From NCBI RefSeq assembly GCF_000508165.1, contig NZ_AYOZ01000003.1:62001-126000 (forward strand): a stretch of 64,000 nt of DNA. The letters run 5' to 3'. Under the pieces are notes generated by a model that was not told where the DNA came from, searched no databases, and worked only from the letters and a program-made list of their open reading frames with translations. The stretch is from Marinomonas profundimaris. GTDB lineage: Bacteria > Pseudomonadota > Gammaproteobacteria > Pseudomonadales > Marinomonadaceae. This document shows positions 53,233-61,629 of the stretch, one piece after another. Numbering within the stretch: position 1 is the stretch's first letter; every line of letters begins with the position of its first letter. The position numbers were made by a program, and so were the translations under genes.

Positions 53233-53938
53233 CGCGATAGTGTCCAGGCGTAACGTGATAATGTTTGGTAAACAGACGCACCAGTGCGCTGGCGTTGCTG
53301 ATGCCAACTTGTTCAGCAATACATTCCAAGCTTTTGTTGCTCGATGACAAGCGTATTTTTGCCTCGCTTAGACGACGTTGTAGTAAATACTGTTTTGGCG
53401 TCATACCGAAATGGCGTTTGAATAATACGGTTAGTTGGCTTGGACTTAAATGCACCTCTGCCGCTAATTCAACTAGTCGCCAAGACTCGGTGAAGTTATG
53501 ATCAAGCTGGTACTTGGCTTTGGCCAAACGCGCATCGGCTTGTAGAATTTTTTCTTGCGGGATCGGCAGTAAATGCCCCAGTAAATTCAGTGCTTGATGC
53601 GTTTTTAACGGATTGCTTGAATCGTGTATTAAGCTGGATAAAAACGGTAGGTACGCCTGAGTTTGTGGTGTTAGATCAATAAAATTGAATTCGCTTGCTA
53701 TGTTGCTGTCCCAAATAGGCAAAGCATTGAGTATTAAACAGCGATTCTCTTCGCGGGCTAAATGAGTATGGGGTTGGTCGGTGGAGATAAAGCAGGCTTG
53801 ACCAAATTGAATGGCTTGTTGTTGGCTTTCAACGTCTAAAACGAGTTGTCCGCTCAGAGGTAACACGATTTGGGTGTGATGATGTCGATGTGCGTCCGCG
53901 GTATTGTGATAAGACATTACTTCAATAGAATCGCGCAC
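53216..53938 (-). CDS. AraC family transcriptional regulator
   Basis: A 240-aa regulator with an N-terminal cupin (RHHHTQIVLPLSGQLVLDV) and a C-terminal double helix-turn-helix. The second motif is ECIAEQVGISNASALVRLFTK. The 3' end overlaps the convergent binding-protein gene by 17 bases. Effector and targets are unknown; the divergent cupredoxin cluster is a candidate, with about 100 bases between. Confidence 0.9.
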   Translation of the reverse strand: MRDSIEVMSYHNTADAHRHHHTQIVLPLSGQLVLDVESQQQAIQFGQACFISTDQPHTHLAREENRCLILNALPIWDSNIASEFNFIDLTPQTQAYLPFLSSLIHDSSNPLKTHQALNLLGHLLPIPQEKILQADARLAKAKYQLDHNFTESWRLVELAAEVHLSPSQLTVLFKRHFGMTPKQYLLQRRLSEAKIRLSSSNKSLECIAEQVGISNASALVRLFTKHYHVTPGHYRATLPH

Positions 53939-54035
53939 CGTTTTTGCTCCCCATGATCTGTTCGTTGTTTACGTATTAACCTTATTGTCATCATTATCGC
54001 AAAAACGTCATTAAATTGAATCAAAAGGAAATCAG

Positions 54036-54659
54036 ATGCGCCATTTAATTACTCTTGTGTGTTTATTTGCCCTGCAAAATTCATGGGCAGACATGACATT
54101 GACGTTTGTAGATCAAGATAACAAGCCCGTTGCCGATGCGGTCATTATGCTGTCTAGCGGTTCGGTAGCGACACCTGATGCGGTTGCCGTGATGGATCAA
54201 ATCGACGAATCGTTTTTGCCGCGTGTGCTGGTGATACAAAAAGGTCAATTAGTGAGCTTTCCCAACAGTGACGACATTCGTCATCACGTTTACAGTTTTT
54301 CTAAGCCGAAAGCTTTTGAAATCAAACTGTATAAAGGATCAGAGATCCCGCCAATCGCATTTGATAATGCCGGTTTGGTGGTGTTGGGCTGCAACATTCA
54401 CGACGACATGATTGGTTACATCCTTGTTGCAGACAATAAATATGCAGTGAAAACGGACAAAGAGGGCAAAGTGAGTTTGCCAGTGAAACAAGGCGACACG
54501 GTGTCTCTGTGGAGCGAAAGAATGATTGATGGTGTTAACGCCATTAAACAAGTCGGCATCACTAGCGATACTCAGCAAACCTTTTCCTTAGAGCTTCTAC
54601 CACCGGTTGAAACGATGAACCATTCAATGGATTACGGCTTTGGCAAAAAACAATGGTAA
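54036..54659 (+). CDS. Periplasmic cupredoxin-like (methylamine utilisation-type) protein
   Basis: A 207-aa secreted protein with a signal peptide (about residues 1-18, ending SWA). The middle resembles a plastocyanin-type cupredoxin: His in SDDIRHHVYSF, and the C-terminal ligand set Cys-His-Met in LGCNIHDDMIGYI, i.e. a plausible type 1 copper site. A carboxypeptidase-regulatory-like region follows. Similar genes are annotated as methylamine utilisation proteins, but no methylamine genes lie here. It heads a three-gene cluster; its end overlaps the upstream extension of the DUF3034 frame. Confidence 0.82.
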   Translation: MRHLITLVCLFALQNSWADMTLTFVDQDNKPVADAVIMLSSGSVATPDAVAVMDQIDESFLPRVLVIQKGQLVSFPNSDDIRHHVYSFSKPKAFEIKLYKGSEIPPIAFDNAGLVVLGCNIHDDMIGYILVADNKYAVKTDKEGKVSLPVKQGDTVSLWSERMIDGVNAIKQVGITSDTQQTFSLELLPPVETMNHSMDYGFGKKQW

Positions 54660-54666
54660 ATATGGA

Positions 54667-55557
54667 ATGAACAGCAGAAGCATGATGACTAAAACTTTAA
54701 TCAAGGTACTAGCCGCCAGTGGTGGACTTATGTGTGCATTTCCTGGGTTTGCCAGCGATGGAAAAATACTGGCGACAGCAGGACTTTCACAATTGGAAGG
54801 CAGTGGCGGCGGGGGCATTGTTCCTTGGGCGACGTTGGCGGGATACGATAGCCAAGACGAGATTGCCGCATCGGCGTTTATGACCGATGTGAACGTTACC
54901 GATTACCGGCTCAGTGCAATGGGCGCCGCCGTCAGTTTTTATGATCGAGTGGAACTGAGTTACGCGCAGCAAACCTTTAATTTACCGGCTTCATTGATTA
55001 CCGGCTTAAGTCTGACATCCGCTGAAATCAAACAAGATGTGATAGGTGTAAAAGTACGCTTGTACGGCGATGTTGTGTATTCGGCGTATCCTCAAGTCAG
55101 TGTTGGTTTGCAATACAAACAATTAGACAACGATGCGATCGCGTCTTATCTTGGCGCAAAAGACGACAGCGGCACAGACGTTTATGTCGCCGCGACCAAG
55201 GTCCACCTAGGCGCCGTTGCTGGTTATAACCTCGTTTGGAACTTAACTGCTCGCGCGACAAAAGCCAATGAAATGGGCTTGCTCGGTTACGGCGGGGCAG
55301 ACAATAACCACTACCAAGTCATGCTGGAAGGCAGTGTTGGGGTTTTGCTGTCACCCAAATGGGTGGTTGGAATGGAATATCGTCAGAAACCAAATAACTT
55401 ATCGAGCGTGGAAGAAGATGACTGGACAGACTTCTTTGTGAGTTACCTTCCTAACAAGGGCTTTAATATTACGGCCGCCTACGCTGATTTAGGCACGGTT
55501 GCCACGAAGAAAGATCAAAAAGGCATTTATTTATCCATGACGGGGTACTTATGGTAA
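54667..55557 (+). CDS. DUF3034 family outer-membrane-type protein
   Basis: A 296-aa protein matching DUF3034, unknown function. A signal peptide (ending PGFASDG) is followed by amphipathic beta strands, for example AYPQVSVGLQYKQL and WVVGMEYRQKPNNL, and a C-terminal aromatic residue (MTGYLW), as in outer-membrane beta barrels. The glycine-rich LEGSGGGGIVPWA is characteristic. The start is uncertain: ATG at 54667 or 54682; the frame extending to 54640 overlaps the upstream gene. It overlaps the haemoglobin gene by 7 bases. Confidence 0.83.
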   Translation: MNSRSMMTKTLIKVLAASGGLMCAFPGFASDGKILATAGLSQLEGSGGGGIVPWATLAGYDSQDEIAASAFMTDVNVTDYRLSAMGAAVSFYDRVELSYAQQTFNLPASLITGLSLTSAEIKQDVIGVKVRLYGDVVYSAYPQVSVGLQYKQLDNDAIASYLGAKDDSGTDVYVAATKVHLGAVAGYNLVWNLTARATKANEMGLLGYGGADNNHYQVMLEGSVGVLLSPKWVVGMEYRQKPNNLSSVEEDDWTDFFVSYLPNKGFNITAAYADLGTVATKKDQKGIYLSMTGYLW

Positions 55558-55982
55558 CGCTAGTGAAAACATCTTTATTCGCCTTGTGCTTGTTCCTTGT
55601 TGCTTGTGCAACACCATCGAAAGCGCCAGAAAGCCTTTATGAAGAGATCGGTGGACAAGCAACGATAGAAGCCATTACCAATAATTTCATTAAAGAAATC
55701 AGTTTTAATGAAGGCATTTATCGTTACTTTGAAAAAACCAACATCAAACGTTTTCGTGAAAAATTCAACGAGCATCTTTGTGTCAGCACTGGCGGCCCGT
55801 GTACTTACACCGGCGATACCATGTTGAAGGTTCACCAAGGGCAAAAAATCAACGAAACTGACTTCAATACCACGGTCGATTTATTGGTCAGCGCCATGGC
55901 AAAAGCAGGTTTAACCTATCCACAGCAAAACAGAGTGCTCAAAGTGCTCGCACCAATGCGCAAAGACATGCTGTACAAATAA
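55551..55982 (+). CDS. Truncated haemoglobin lipoprotein (group 1)
   Basis: A 143-aa group 1 truncated globin with an N-terminal lipoprotein signal (lipobox LVAC, Cys19), so it should be anchored in the periplasm. The globin part begins YEEIGGQATIEAITNNF. The proximal His is in MLKVHQGQKI, and the distal-side region is FNEGIYRYFEKTN. A membrane-anchored truncated globin is uncommon and fits a redox or NO/O2 role next to the cupredoxin. A strong terminator follows. Confidence 0.88.
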   Translation: MVTLVKTSLFALCLFLVACATPSKAPESLYEEIGGQATIEAITNNFIKEISFNEGIYRYFEKTNIKRFREKFNEHLCVSTGGPCTYTGDTMLKVHQGQKINETDFNTTVDLLVSAMAKAGLTYPQQNRVLKVLAPMRKDMLYK

Positions 55983-56011
55983 CGCGCTCAGGCACAAAAA
56001 TATAACGGATT

Positions 56012-56039
56012 AAAAAAACGGCCTGCGGGCCGTTTTTTT
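56012..56039 (+). terminator. Terminator after the globin gene
   Basis: AAAAAAACGGCC and GGCCGTTTTTTT surround a 4-base loop. Confidence 0.92.
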
Positions 56040-56116
56040 GTTTGATATTGGTCAACCTATACGCAAGCTTTCATAGTGTTGCTATCTTCATAGTAGTAGT
56101 GTGATAAATGACCTTT

Positions 56117-56137
56117 GTTCATTCATTTCGAATGAAC
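56117..56137. promoter_or_regulatory. Palindrome upstream of the permease gene
   Basis: GTTCATTC and GAATGAAC (8-bp arms, 5-base spacer) lie 19 bases before the permease start. Position and shape suggest an operator for a dimeric repressor; no regulator gene is adjacent. Confidence 0.5.
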
Positions 56138-56156
56138 GCCAAGGATGAGGAACAGC

Positions 56157-57197
56157 ATGCTGGCTTTTTTTACCGAATTAGCGAACTGGATTACGTTCAC
56201 TTTATTGGGCTTATCACCGAGTTCGAAACTCGGCGATGCCATTCATTTCTTTATAGAAGACACCACGAAGATATTCTTTCTCTTGGTCGTTATGATCTAT
56301 TTTATCGCGCTGCTTCGGGCGTCTCTTAATATTGAAAAAGTCCGCGACTATTTGGCTAGAAAGAACAGATTTATTGGTTATGTTACCGGTTCTGTATTTG
56401 GTGCCATTACGCCGTTTTGTTCCTGTTCAAGCATTCCTGTGTTTCTTGGTTTTACTTCGGCGGGCATTCCCGTGGGGATCACCATGTCGTTTCTTTTGAC
56501 TTCGCCGCTGATCAACGAAGTCGCCATTTTGTTACTGCTCAGTTTGGTCGGCTGGGAAATTACCTTGCTGTACGTTTTGGTTGGCATGGCGGTAGGTATT
56601 TTGGGTGGCGTGTTTTTGGATCTCATTCGAGCCGAAAGAATGCTGCAACCTTTTGCACTAAAAGCGTATCAGTCTGCAACGGCAACTATGTCAGTTACGG
56701 CAACCATGTCAGCAACGACAACAGAAGCGTCTGCCACTGAAACGATAATGTCTTCCACTGAAACAAACGCGTCAACTATGTCTTTTCGCGATAGACACGA
56801 TTTTGCCAAGCGCGAGCTGATGGATATCTTTTCGCGGGTTTGGAAATGGGTGTTCATTGGCGTAGGGCTGGGTGCGGCGCTACATGGTTATGTGCCCATG
56901 TCTTGGTTGGAAGGAAACCTAGGCGACGGGCAATGGTGGTCTGTGCCGCTGGCGGTATTACTTGGTATTCCACTGTATTCAAATGCGACGGGCGTGATTC
57001 CTATTATGGAAAGTCTCATCACCAAAGGCTTGCCAATTGGCACCACCATGGCGTTTTGTATGAGTACGGTTGCGGCCAGTTTTCCAGAGTTTATATTGCT
57101 TAAACAAGTCATGACATGGAAGTTGCTTGCGATCATTTTCGCGTTGTTACTGTTGTCTTTTACCGTGATCGGCTGGATTTTAAATATCATTCATTAA
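56157..57197 (+). CDS. DUF318-type permease
   Basis: A 346-aa membrane protein of the predicted-permease DUF318 (ArsP-like) family. Two bundles of four helices carry the motif FCSCSSIPVFLGF in the first half, including the conserved Cys pair, and IPLYSNATGVIPIMESL in the second. Family members export organoarsenicals or move thiols. The two halves are joined by a Ser/Thr/Ala/Met-rich stretch of about 40 residues (around residues 178-215) that looks like an expanded low-complexity linker. Start: ATG at 56157 with GAGGAA upstream. Confidence 0.87.
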   Translation: MLAFFTELANWITFTLLGLSPSSKLGDAIHFFIEDTTKIFFLLVVMIYFIALLRASLNIEKVRDYLARKNRFIGYVTGSVFGAITPFCSCSSIPVFLGFTSAGIPVGITMSFLLTSPLINEVAILLLLSLVGWEITLLYVLVGMAVGILGGVFLDLIRAERMLQPFALKAYQSATATMSVTATMSATTTEASATETIMSSTETNASTMSFRDRHDFAKRELMDIFSRVWKWVFIGVGLGAALHGYVPMSWLEGNLGDGQWWSVPLAVLLGIPLYSNATGVIPIMESLITKGLPIGTTMAFCMSTVAASFPEFILLKQVMTWKLLAIIFALLLLSFTVIGWILNIIH

Positions 57198-57225
57198 ACA
57201 TTGAGACAAGAAAAGGAAGGTCAAC

Positions 57226-57456
57226 ATGAAACAAGTCAAAGTGCTCGGCAGTGGTTGTAACAAGTGTGTGAAAACGGCGGAGCTGATTAAAACCATCGCC
57301 GCAGAAAACGAAGTACCAGTAAACGTAGTCAAAGAAACCAGCGCAGAAATCATCATGCAATACGGCGTGTTAAGCACCCCCGCCGTAGTGATTAACGAAG
57401 TGCTGGTTCATTCAGGCTCGATTCCCGACAAAAAGAAAATACAAAGCTGGTTTTAA
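57226..57456 (+). CDS. Thioredoxin-like (redox-active disulfide) small protein
   Basis: A 76-aa protein of the thioredoxin-fold group found beside DUF318 permeases (TM0996-like). The active-site CxxC is GCNKC; the cis-Pro is in STPAVVINEVLVHSG. It lacks a signal peptide, so it is cytosolic. Gene order suggests it reduces or loads the permease, which has a conserved Cys pair. It lies 28 bases after the permease gene, with GGAAGG upstream. Confidence 0.92.
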   Translation: MKQVKVLGSGCNKCVKTAELIKTIAAENEVPVNVVKETSAEIIMQYGVLSTPAVVINEVLVHSGSIPDKKKIQSWF

Positions 57457-57511
57457 CCTCGCTTAGCGTTAGCGACATTGAATTTAAACCCCTTTAAACG
57501 AAAGGTGAACG

Positions 57512-57853
57512 ATGAAAAGTTACAAGCAAATAAACAAAGACCAAAATGCCTTTGCCCGCGAATACCATAAATCTTCCCCCGAGATATTAGATGGCTTTAT
57601 GGCCATGCATAAAGCCGCGATGGAAAAGGGCGCGCTTGACGTGAAGGTAAAAGAAATGATGGCGCTGAGCATCAGTATTGCCTCGCGCTGTGATGGTTGT
57701 ATTGCCTCCCACGCGAAAGCCGCATTGCGTGCTGGCGCAACACGAGAAGAGCTGATCGAAACCATCAATGTTTCACTCATGATGGGCGGTGGACCGGCTG
57801 TTATCTATGGTACACAAGCATTGGCTGCAGTGGATGAGTTTTTGGCGGGCTAG
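57512..57853 (+). CDS. Carboxymuconolactone decarboxylase/AhpD-like protein
   Basis: A 113-aa CMD-fold protein with the redox motif CDGCIASH (CxxC followed by His), as in AhpD-type peroxidase partners. The N-terminal HKSSPEILDGFMAMHKAAM and the ALSISIASRCDGC run are typical. It is the third gene after permease and thioredoxin-like protein, suggesting one thiol-redox module. It has no signal peptide. Confidence 0.9.
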   Translation: MKSYKQINKDQNAFAREYHKSSPEILDGFMAMHKAAMEKGALDVKVKEMMALSISIASRCDGCIASHAKAALRAGATREELIETINVSLMMGGGPAVIYGTQALAAVDEFLAG

Positions 57854-57917
57854 TTGGTTGTTCTGTTTATTCCCCTTGAAGAAAGGGGAATAAACCACTT
57901 AGCGCTTAATAAAGGCG

Positions 57918-58793
57918 TTATTCAACGACGTCGCTTTTTAGTAACGTCAAGCTGCCATCGATGTGAATGTCGCGTTGTGGAAACGCGATGACAATGTTGT
58001 TTTCAGCAAACAATTCATCCAGACGAAAACGTACATTGCTTTTGGCCATTCGTAAGCCGCCTTCCACATTAGAATGAATCCAGAAATTCACTTCAAAAAT
58101 GAGCGCATTGTCACCAAAGTCTTCAAAGATGACTTGTGGTTTCGGCGTGGCCAACACGCCTTCCTGTTCTTCTGTGGCTTGTAAGATCAATGCCGCGACT
58201 TTCTTCGCAGGAGAACCGTACGCTACGCCAATCTGAACTGAAGTACGCATCAATTTATCGACCAGCGTCCAATTCACAATGGTATTTTCAAGTAGCTTAC
58301 TGTTGGGAATAAGCATGTGAACGCCATCGACACGGCGGAAGCGCGTCGAGCGGGTGTTTATCTCTTCAACCACGCCTTTGGCACTTTCGACTTCAAGAAA
58401 ATCACCAATGCGTATTGGCTTTTCCCACATCAAAATCCAACCACTAATAAAGTTGTTGATGATGTTCTGAGCGCCAAAACCAAAACCAATGGCAATCGCG
58501 CCAGACAAAAAGGCAAACGCCGTGATCGGCACATTGATAATATCCAACACCGTGATCACAATAATACTGATGGCAATGGCATACAGTAAGCGGCGAACAA
58601 GGTGAATGATGTTCGGATCGGTGTTTCTGTTGGTGAGCTTAGCCGTGAGCAAGCGCACTAAATATTTCGTAATCCAAAAGCCAACCACCGCCAACGTAGG
58701 GATCAGTAAAAGCCCGCCGAGCGTGACAGATTGGTCCGCGATGCTAAAGAATTTGTAGTTCAAAATTTCGTAAATATGGTCTATGTCTACCAA
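57918..58793 (-). CDS. Small-conductance mechanosensitive channel (MscS family)
   Basis: A 291-aa MscS-type channel. Three membrane helices lie in about residues 20-125; the pore-lining third helix is AIAIGFGFGAQNIINNFISG. The beta domain (IRIGDFLEVESAKGVVEEI) and the cytoplasmic alpha/beta part follow. It opens upon membrane stretch to release osmolytes. Length matches E. coli MscS (286 aa). Converges on the AhpD-like gene. Confidence 0.94.
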   Translation of the reverse strand: MVDIDHIYEILNYKFFSIADQSVTLGGLLLIPTLAVVGFWITKYLVRLLTAKLTNRNTDPNIIHLVRRLLYAIAISIIVITVLDIINVPITAFAFLSGAIAIGFGFGAQNIINNFISGWILMWEKPIRIGDFLEVESAKGVVEEINTRSTRFRRVDGVHMLIPNSKLLENTIVNWTLVDKLMRTSVQIGVAYGSPAKKVAALILQATEEQEGVLATPKPQVIFEDFGDNALIFEVNFWIHSNVEGGLRMAKSNVRFRLDELFAENNIVIAFPQRDIHIDGSLTLLKSDVVE

Positions 58794-58974
58794 AGGAAAT
58801 ACTCCAAAAATATTGTCAAAGTATTAAATACTATTTCTGAGATTCTTGCCTTAAAAATACGCAGATAATGTGCAAGTTAAGCGGTAGTTGAGCAGCAGGA
58901 AAAATTTCTATTAAGCGGTGTTTCTAAAAAAAGCGTCTCTAGGTGAGATCAAATTATTCTTAATTTTATCTGAC

Positions 58975-59020
58975 TTGTGCATAGCCTCACTGTGCGTTAT
59001 ATTAAGTGATGTATGCACAA
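58975..59020. promoter_or_regulatory. Promoter and probable operator of higBA
   Basis: A perfect 9-bp inverted repeat, TTGTGCATA (58975-58983) and TATGCACAA (59012-59020), flanks a promoter-like TATATT. It lies just before higB, as expected for an autoregulatory HigA or HigBA operator. Confidence 0.6.
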
Positions 59021-59036
59021 GGAGGGTGTGCGATAA

Positions 59037-59324
59037 ATGTCATTAGAATTTAGGGGTAAATGGTTAGAGTGCTTTTATGAAGAGGATAAGCGACATCGTT
59101 TAACCCCAAGTAGCATCACCAGTGCATTGTATCGAAAACTGGAAATTTTAGATGCGGCTCAGAATGAAGCAGACTTGAGAGTTCCGCCAGGCAATCGCTT
59201 TGAGCATTTAGATGGGAGTCTGAAAAATTGGTGTTCTATTCGAGTAAATAAACAATATCGTTTGATTTTCAGATGGGTCGATGGGGTTGCACTTAGCACT
59301 TATCTTGATCCACATAAGTATTAA
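59037..59324 (+). CDS. higB: HigB family toxin (RelE/ParE superfamily)
   Basis: A 95-aa RelE-fold toxin of the HigB type, an mRNA interferase that cleaves transcripts on the ribosome. Signature elements are FRGKWLECFYEEDKRH at the N-terminus, the middle LRVPPGNRFEHLDGSLKNWC, and SIRVNKQYRLIFRWVDG with basic catalytic-type residues. The toxin-first gene order is the HigBA arrangement. AAGGAGG precedes the ATG. The antitoxin gene starts 14 bases later. Confidence 0.92.
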   Translation: MSLEFRGKWLECFYEEDKRHRLTPSSITSALYRKLEILDAAQNEADLRVPPGNRFEHLDGSLKNWCSIRVNKQYRLIFRWVDGVALSTYLDPHKY

Positions 59325-59338
59325 GGTTGGGCAAAAAC

Positions 59339-59653
59339 ATGCGTAAGACAAAACGTCGTCCAGTGGGTGTCGGTGAAATGCTAAAACTTGAATTTCTAGA
59401 GCCAATGGAAATCACATCAAAAGCGCTGGCAGACGCTATGGGCGTTCACCGCAACACGGTCAGTAACCTAGTCAATGGTGGTGTATTAACCGCGCCGATT
59501 GCCATCAAACTGGCCGCGGCACTGGGGAATACGCCAGAATTTTGGCTAAACATTCAACACTCGGTAGACCTCTGGGATACTAGAAATCGTTATCAAGACG
59601 AAGCCAAATTCGTCAAACCAATCCTACCTAAAGCCACACATCAGAGCCTTTGA
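59339..59653 (+). CDS. higA: HigA family antitoxin
   Basis: A 104-aa antitoxin with a helix-turn-helix of the HigA/XRE type (ALADAMGVHRNTVSNLVNG) and the family ending ALGNTPEFWLNIQ. It neutralises HigB and represses the operon. I use the ATG at 59339; the frame from 59327 begins with TTG. The ribosome site AAGG lies within the higB stop region, implying coupling. Confidence 0.92.
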   Translation: MRKTKRRPVGVGEMLKLEFLEPMEITSKALADAMGVHRNTVSNLVNGGVLTAPIAIKLAAALGNTPEFWLNIQHSVDLWDTRNRYQDEAKFVKPILPKATHQSL

Positions 59654-59695
59654 TTTGTATTTACCAATAATCGAAAACAACCAAATGGAACCGAA

Positions 59696-59735
59696 CTTTT
59701 CTCCCTGCTAAGGGGGAGTTAGAGGGGGGGTGTAT
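59696..59735. repeat. Single hairpin/G-rich repeat copy
   Basis: CTCCC, a short loop and GGGGGAG are followed by TTAGAGGGGGGG. This is a degenerate relative of the cores at 39-40 kb, alone between higA and the RimK-like gene. Confidence 0.5.
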
Positions 59736-59788
59736 AGACCGACCCCATCCTCATCCTTTCCCTTGAAGAAAGAGAAAGAGACTAAAAT

Positions 59789-59818
59789 AAGAAAGGCGAC
59801 CATACGGTCGCCTTTCTT
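59789..59818. terminator. Bidirectional terminator between higA and the RimK-like gene
   Basis: AAGAAAGGCGACC and GGTCGCCTTTCTT flank the loop ATAC: a perfect 13-bp stem. Confidence 0.85.
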
Positions 59819-59838
59819 GTTATTGAAACATCAAGCGA

Positions 59839-61314
59839 TTAACTCGGTGTGTTACTGCGTTTTAACTGCATACGACGCAAGAACTCCGACATGATGTGCA
59901 TGTAAAGCTCGTCACCGAGGTATTTGTCTTCCACACCACGGTCGATGCTTGGGTTGTCGTTTACTTCGATAACGTAACCACGTCCGCTGATTTCTTTTAC
60001 GTCGACGCCGTATAAGCCGTCTCCAATCGGTTTGGTTGCGGCGATCGCAGCTTGCAATACACGACGTGGCACTTCAAACGTTGGCAATGTGTCAAAGCCA
60101 CCACTTTCGCTTGAGCTTTCACTGTGTTGGTAGATTTGCCAGTGGTCTTTTACCATGTAATAACGACACGCAAAAATCGGTTTGTTGTTGAGTACGCCGA
60201 TGCGCCAGTCGAATTCGGTGTACAGGTATTCTTGTACCAATAGCAAAGACGACTTTTTGAACAAGGTGTTTAGGCTTGCGGTTAATGCTTCGCGGTTTTC
60301 CGCCTTGATCACGCCTTTGGAAAACGCGCCATCAGGGATTTTAACGACCATTGGGTAGTTAATTACCGCTTCTAACGCGGCTTCTACGTCTTTTTCACCC
60401 TTGTGCACAATGCGTGTTTTTGGGCACGGTACTTTGTGAGTGTTGAACAAGTCAGCCAAATACACTTTGTTGGTACAACGCATGATGGATTGTGGATCGT
60501 CCATAACGACCAAGCCTGCGGCTTCGGCTTTTTTGGCGAAGCGGTAAGTATGGTGGTCTATGTTGGTCGTTTCACGAATGAATAGACCGTCGTATTCCGG
60601 CAATCGCATGATGTCTTTTGGACCAATCATGTCAACTTGAATACCCAGCTGCTTGCCTGCTTGTACGAATTTCTTAAGCGCTTGCATGTCACTCGGCGGC
60701 ATGGCTTCTTCTGGGTTAACCAGCATCGCAAGGTCAAACTTGGTAGCACGAGACGCACGGCTTTTGCTCCACACTTGTGTGCTGAAGGCTTCTAACGATT
60801 CTGCAAACAAGGTTTCTTCTTCGTCGTTCAAATTCTTCTGCGATGTAACGTGCAGTTCGCTCACTTGCCATGTTTTACGGAATTTCAATTTCACTTCTAA
60901 TACAGGACAAGCGAAGGCTTCGAACATTTTACGGGCGAATTCCTTCATTTCTGGCTGAATGGTTTTGCCAAATATGCAGTGAAATTTAATTTCAGTTGGG
61001 GATTCTGGTGTGCCCAATTTTTGCGCCAAAGCAGGCAACAGCTGAGCCACTTGCATTTCGTATAAGGCTTTTTTGCTGATGTCGTTTAACACCCGAACAG
61101 AAGGCATAACGTGGTGACCACGACTTTCGGCCAACAGAGAGCAGTAATACCCGTCAGAAAGGTATTTGCTGCTTTTACAAAGGTTGATAATGCGCGTACG
61201 GCCTTGGGTTTTGGTGGCCAAGTTTAGGTACTGAGTAAAGGTGATCACGCGATCACTGGGTAAAAACGCGGACCAATCTTTGGCCTGATCAACGACAATG
61301 TATGTCTGTGACAT
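59839..61314 (-). CDS. RimK-like ATP-grasp ligase
   Basis: A 491-aa protein with an N-terminal domain of about 200 residues and a C-terminal ATP-grasp fold (about residues 270-480; PMVVKIPDGAFSKGVIKA, then YGVDVKE and VIEVNDNPSIDRG). The N-terminal part (about residues 1-200) is not typical RimK. The divergent neighbour is a GNAT-peptidase fusion; such pairs have been described as predicted peptide-modification systems (Iyer and colleagues on ATP-grasp amidoligases). The substrate is unknown. Ribosome site AAGGAAA lies before the ATG. Confidence 0.85.
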   Translation of the reverse strand: MSQTYIVVDQAKDWSAFLPSDRVITFTQYLNLATKTQGRTRIINLCKSSKYLSDGYYCSLLAESRGHHVMPSVRVLNDISKKALYEMQVAQLLPALAQKLGTPESPTEIKFHCIFGKTIQPEMKEFARKMFEAFACPVLEVKLKFRKTWQVSELHVTSQKNLNDEEETLFAESLEAFSTQVWSKSRASRATKFDLAMLVNPEEAMPPSDMQALKKFVQAGKQLGIQVDMIGPKDIMRLPEYDGLFIRETTNIDHHTYRFAKKAEAAGLVVMDDPQSIMRCTNKVYLADLFNTHKVPCPKTRIVHKGEKDVEAALEAVINYPMVVKIPDGAFSKGVIKAENREALTASLNTLFKKSSLLLVQEYLYTEFDWRIGVLNNKPIFACRYYMVKDHWQIYQHSESSSESGGFDTLPTFEVPRRVLQAAIAATKPIGDGLYGVDVKEISGRGYVIEVNDNPSIDRGVEDKYLGDELYMHIMSEFLRRMQLKRSNTPS

Positions 61315-61629
61315 GTGTTTTGTTTTTCCTTCTAAATAAAGTCGATAGAATTCGTTTGTATTGCCTTGTTGAAGGGCGTTTCAGCGTATTTTTACGCTTT
61401 GGATTTTCGCGAATAGTGCGCTTGTTTTTGTGTTTTAACAATAGTCTAAATCACAAAAAAACAATTATTTTTTGGTTAGAAAATAATCTGTTATTTTGGA
61501 CGGTTTACGCTATCTTTTTAGCTATATTCGCCCTAGAATGCGCGAAAATTACCGTCGTCATTTTTCGGCTTTTTTAGGCAATAAAATAGACGACCCTAGC
61601 GATCTTTTGCCCTTTTCTAAGGCGATTTA
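61315..61629. other. Divergent region between ATP-grasp and GNAT-C39 genes
   Basis: A 315-base AT-rich gap with promoters for both genes presumed. A 91-codon plus-strand frame crosses it but is composed of a low-complexity hydrophobic translation without a ribosome site. Nothing else is seen. Confidence 0.5.

Noticed and set aside
61302..61577. 91-codon frame in the ATP-grasp/GNAT gap
   Set aside because: Overlaps the ATP-grasp start, has no ribosome site and reads as random hydrophobic sequence.
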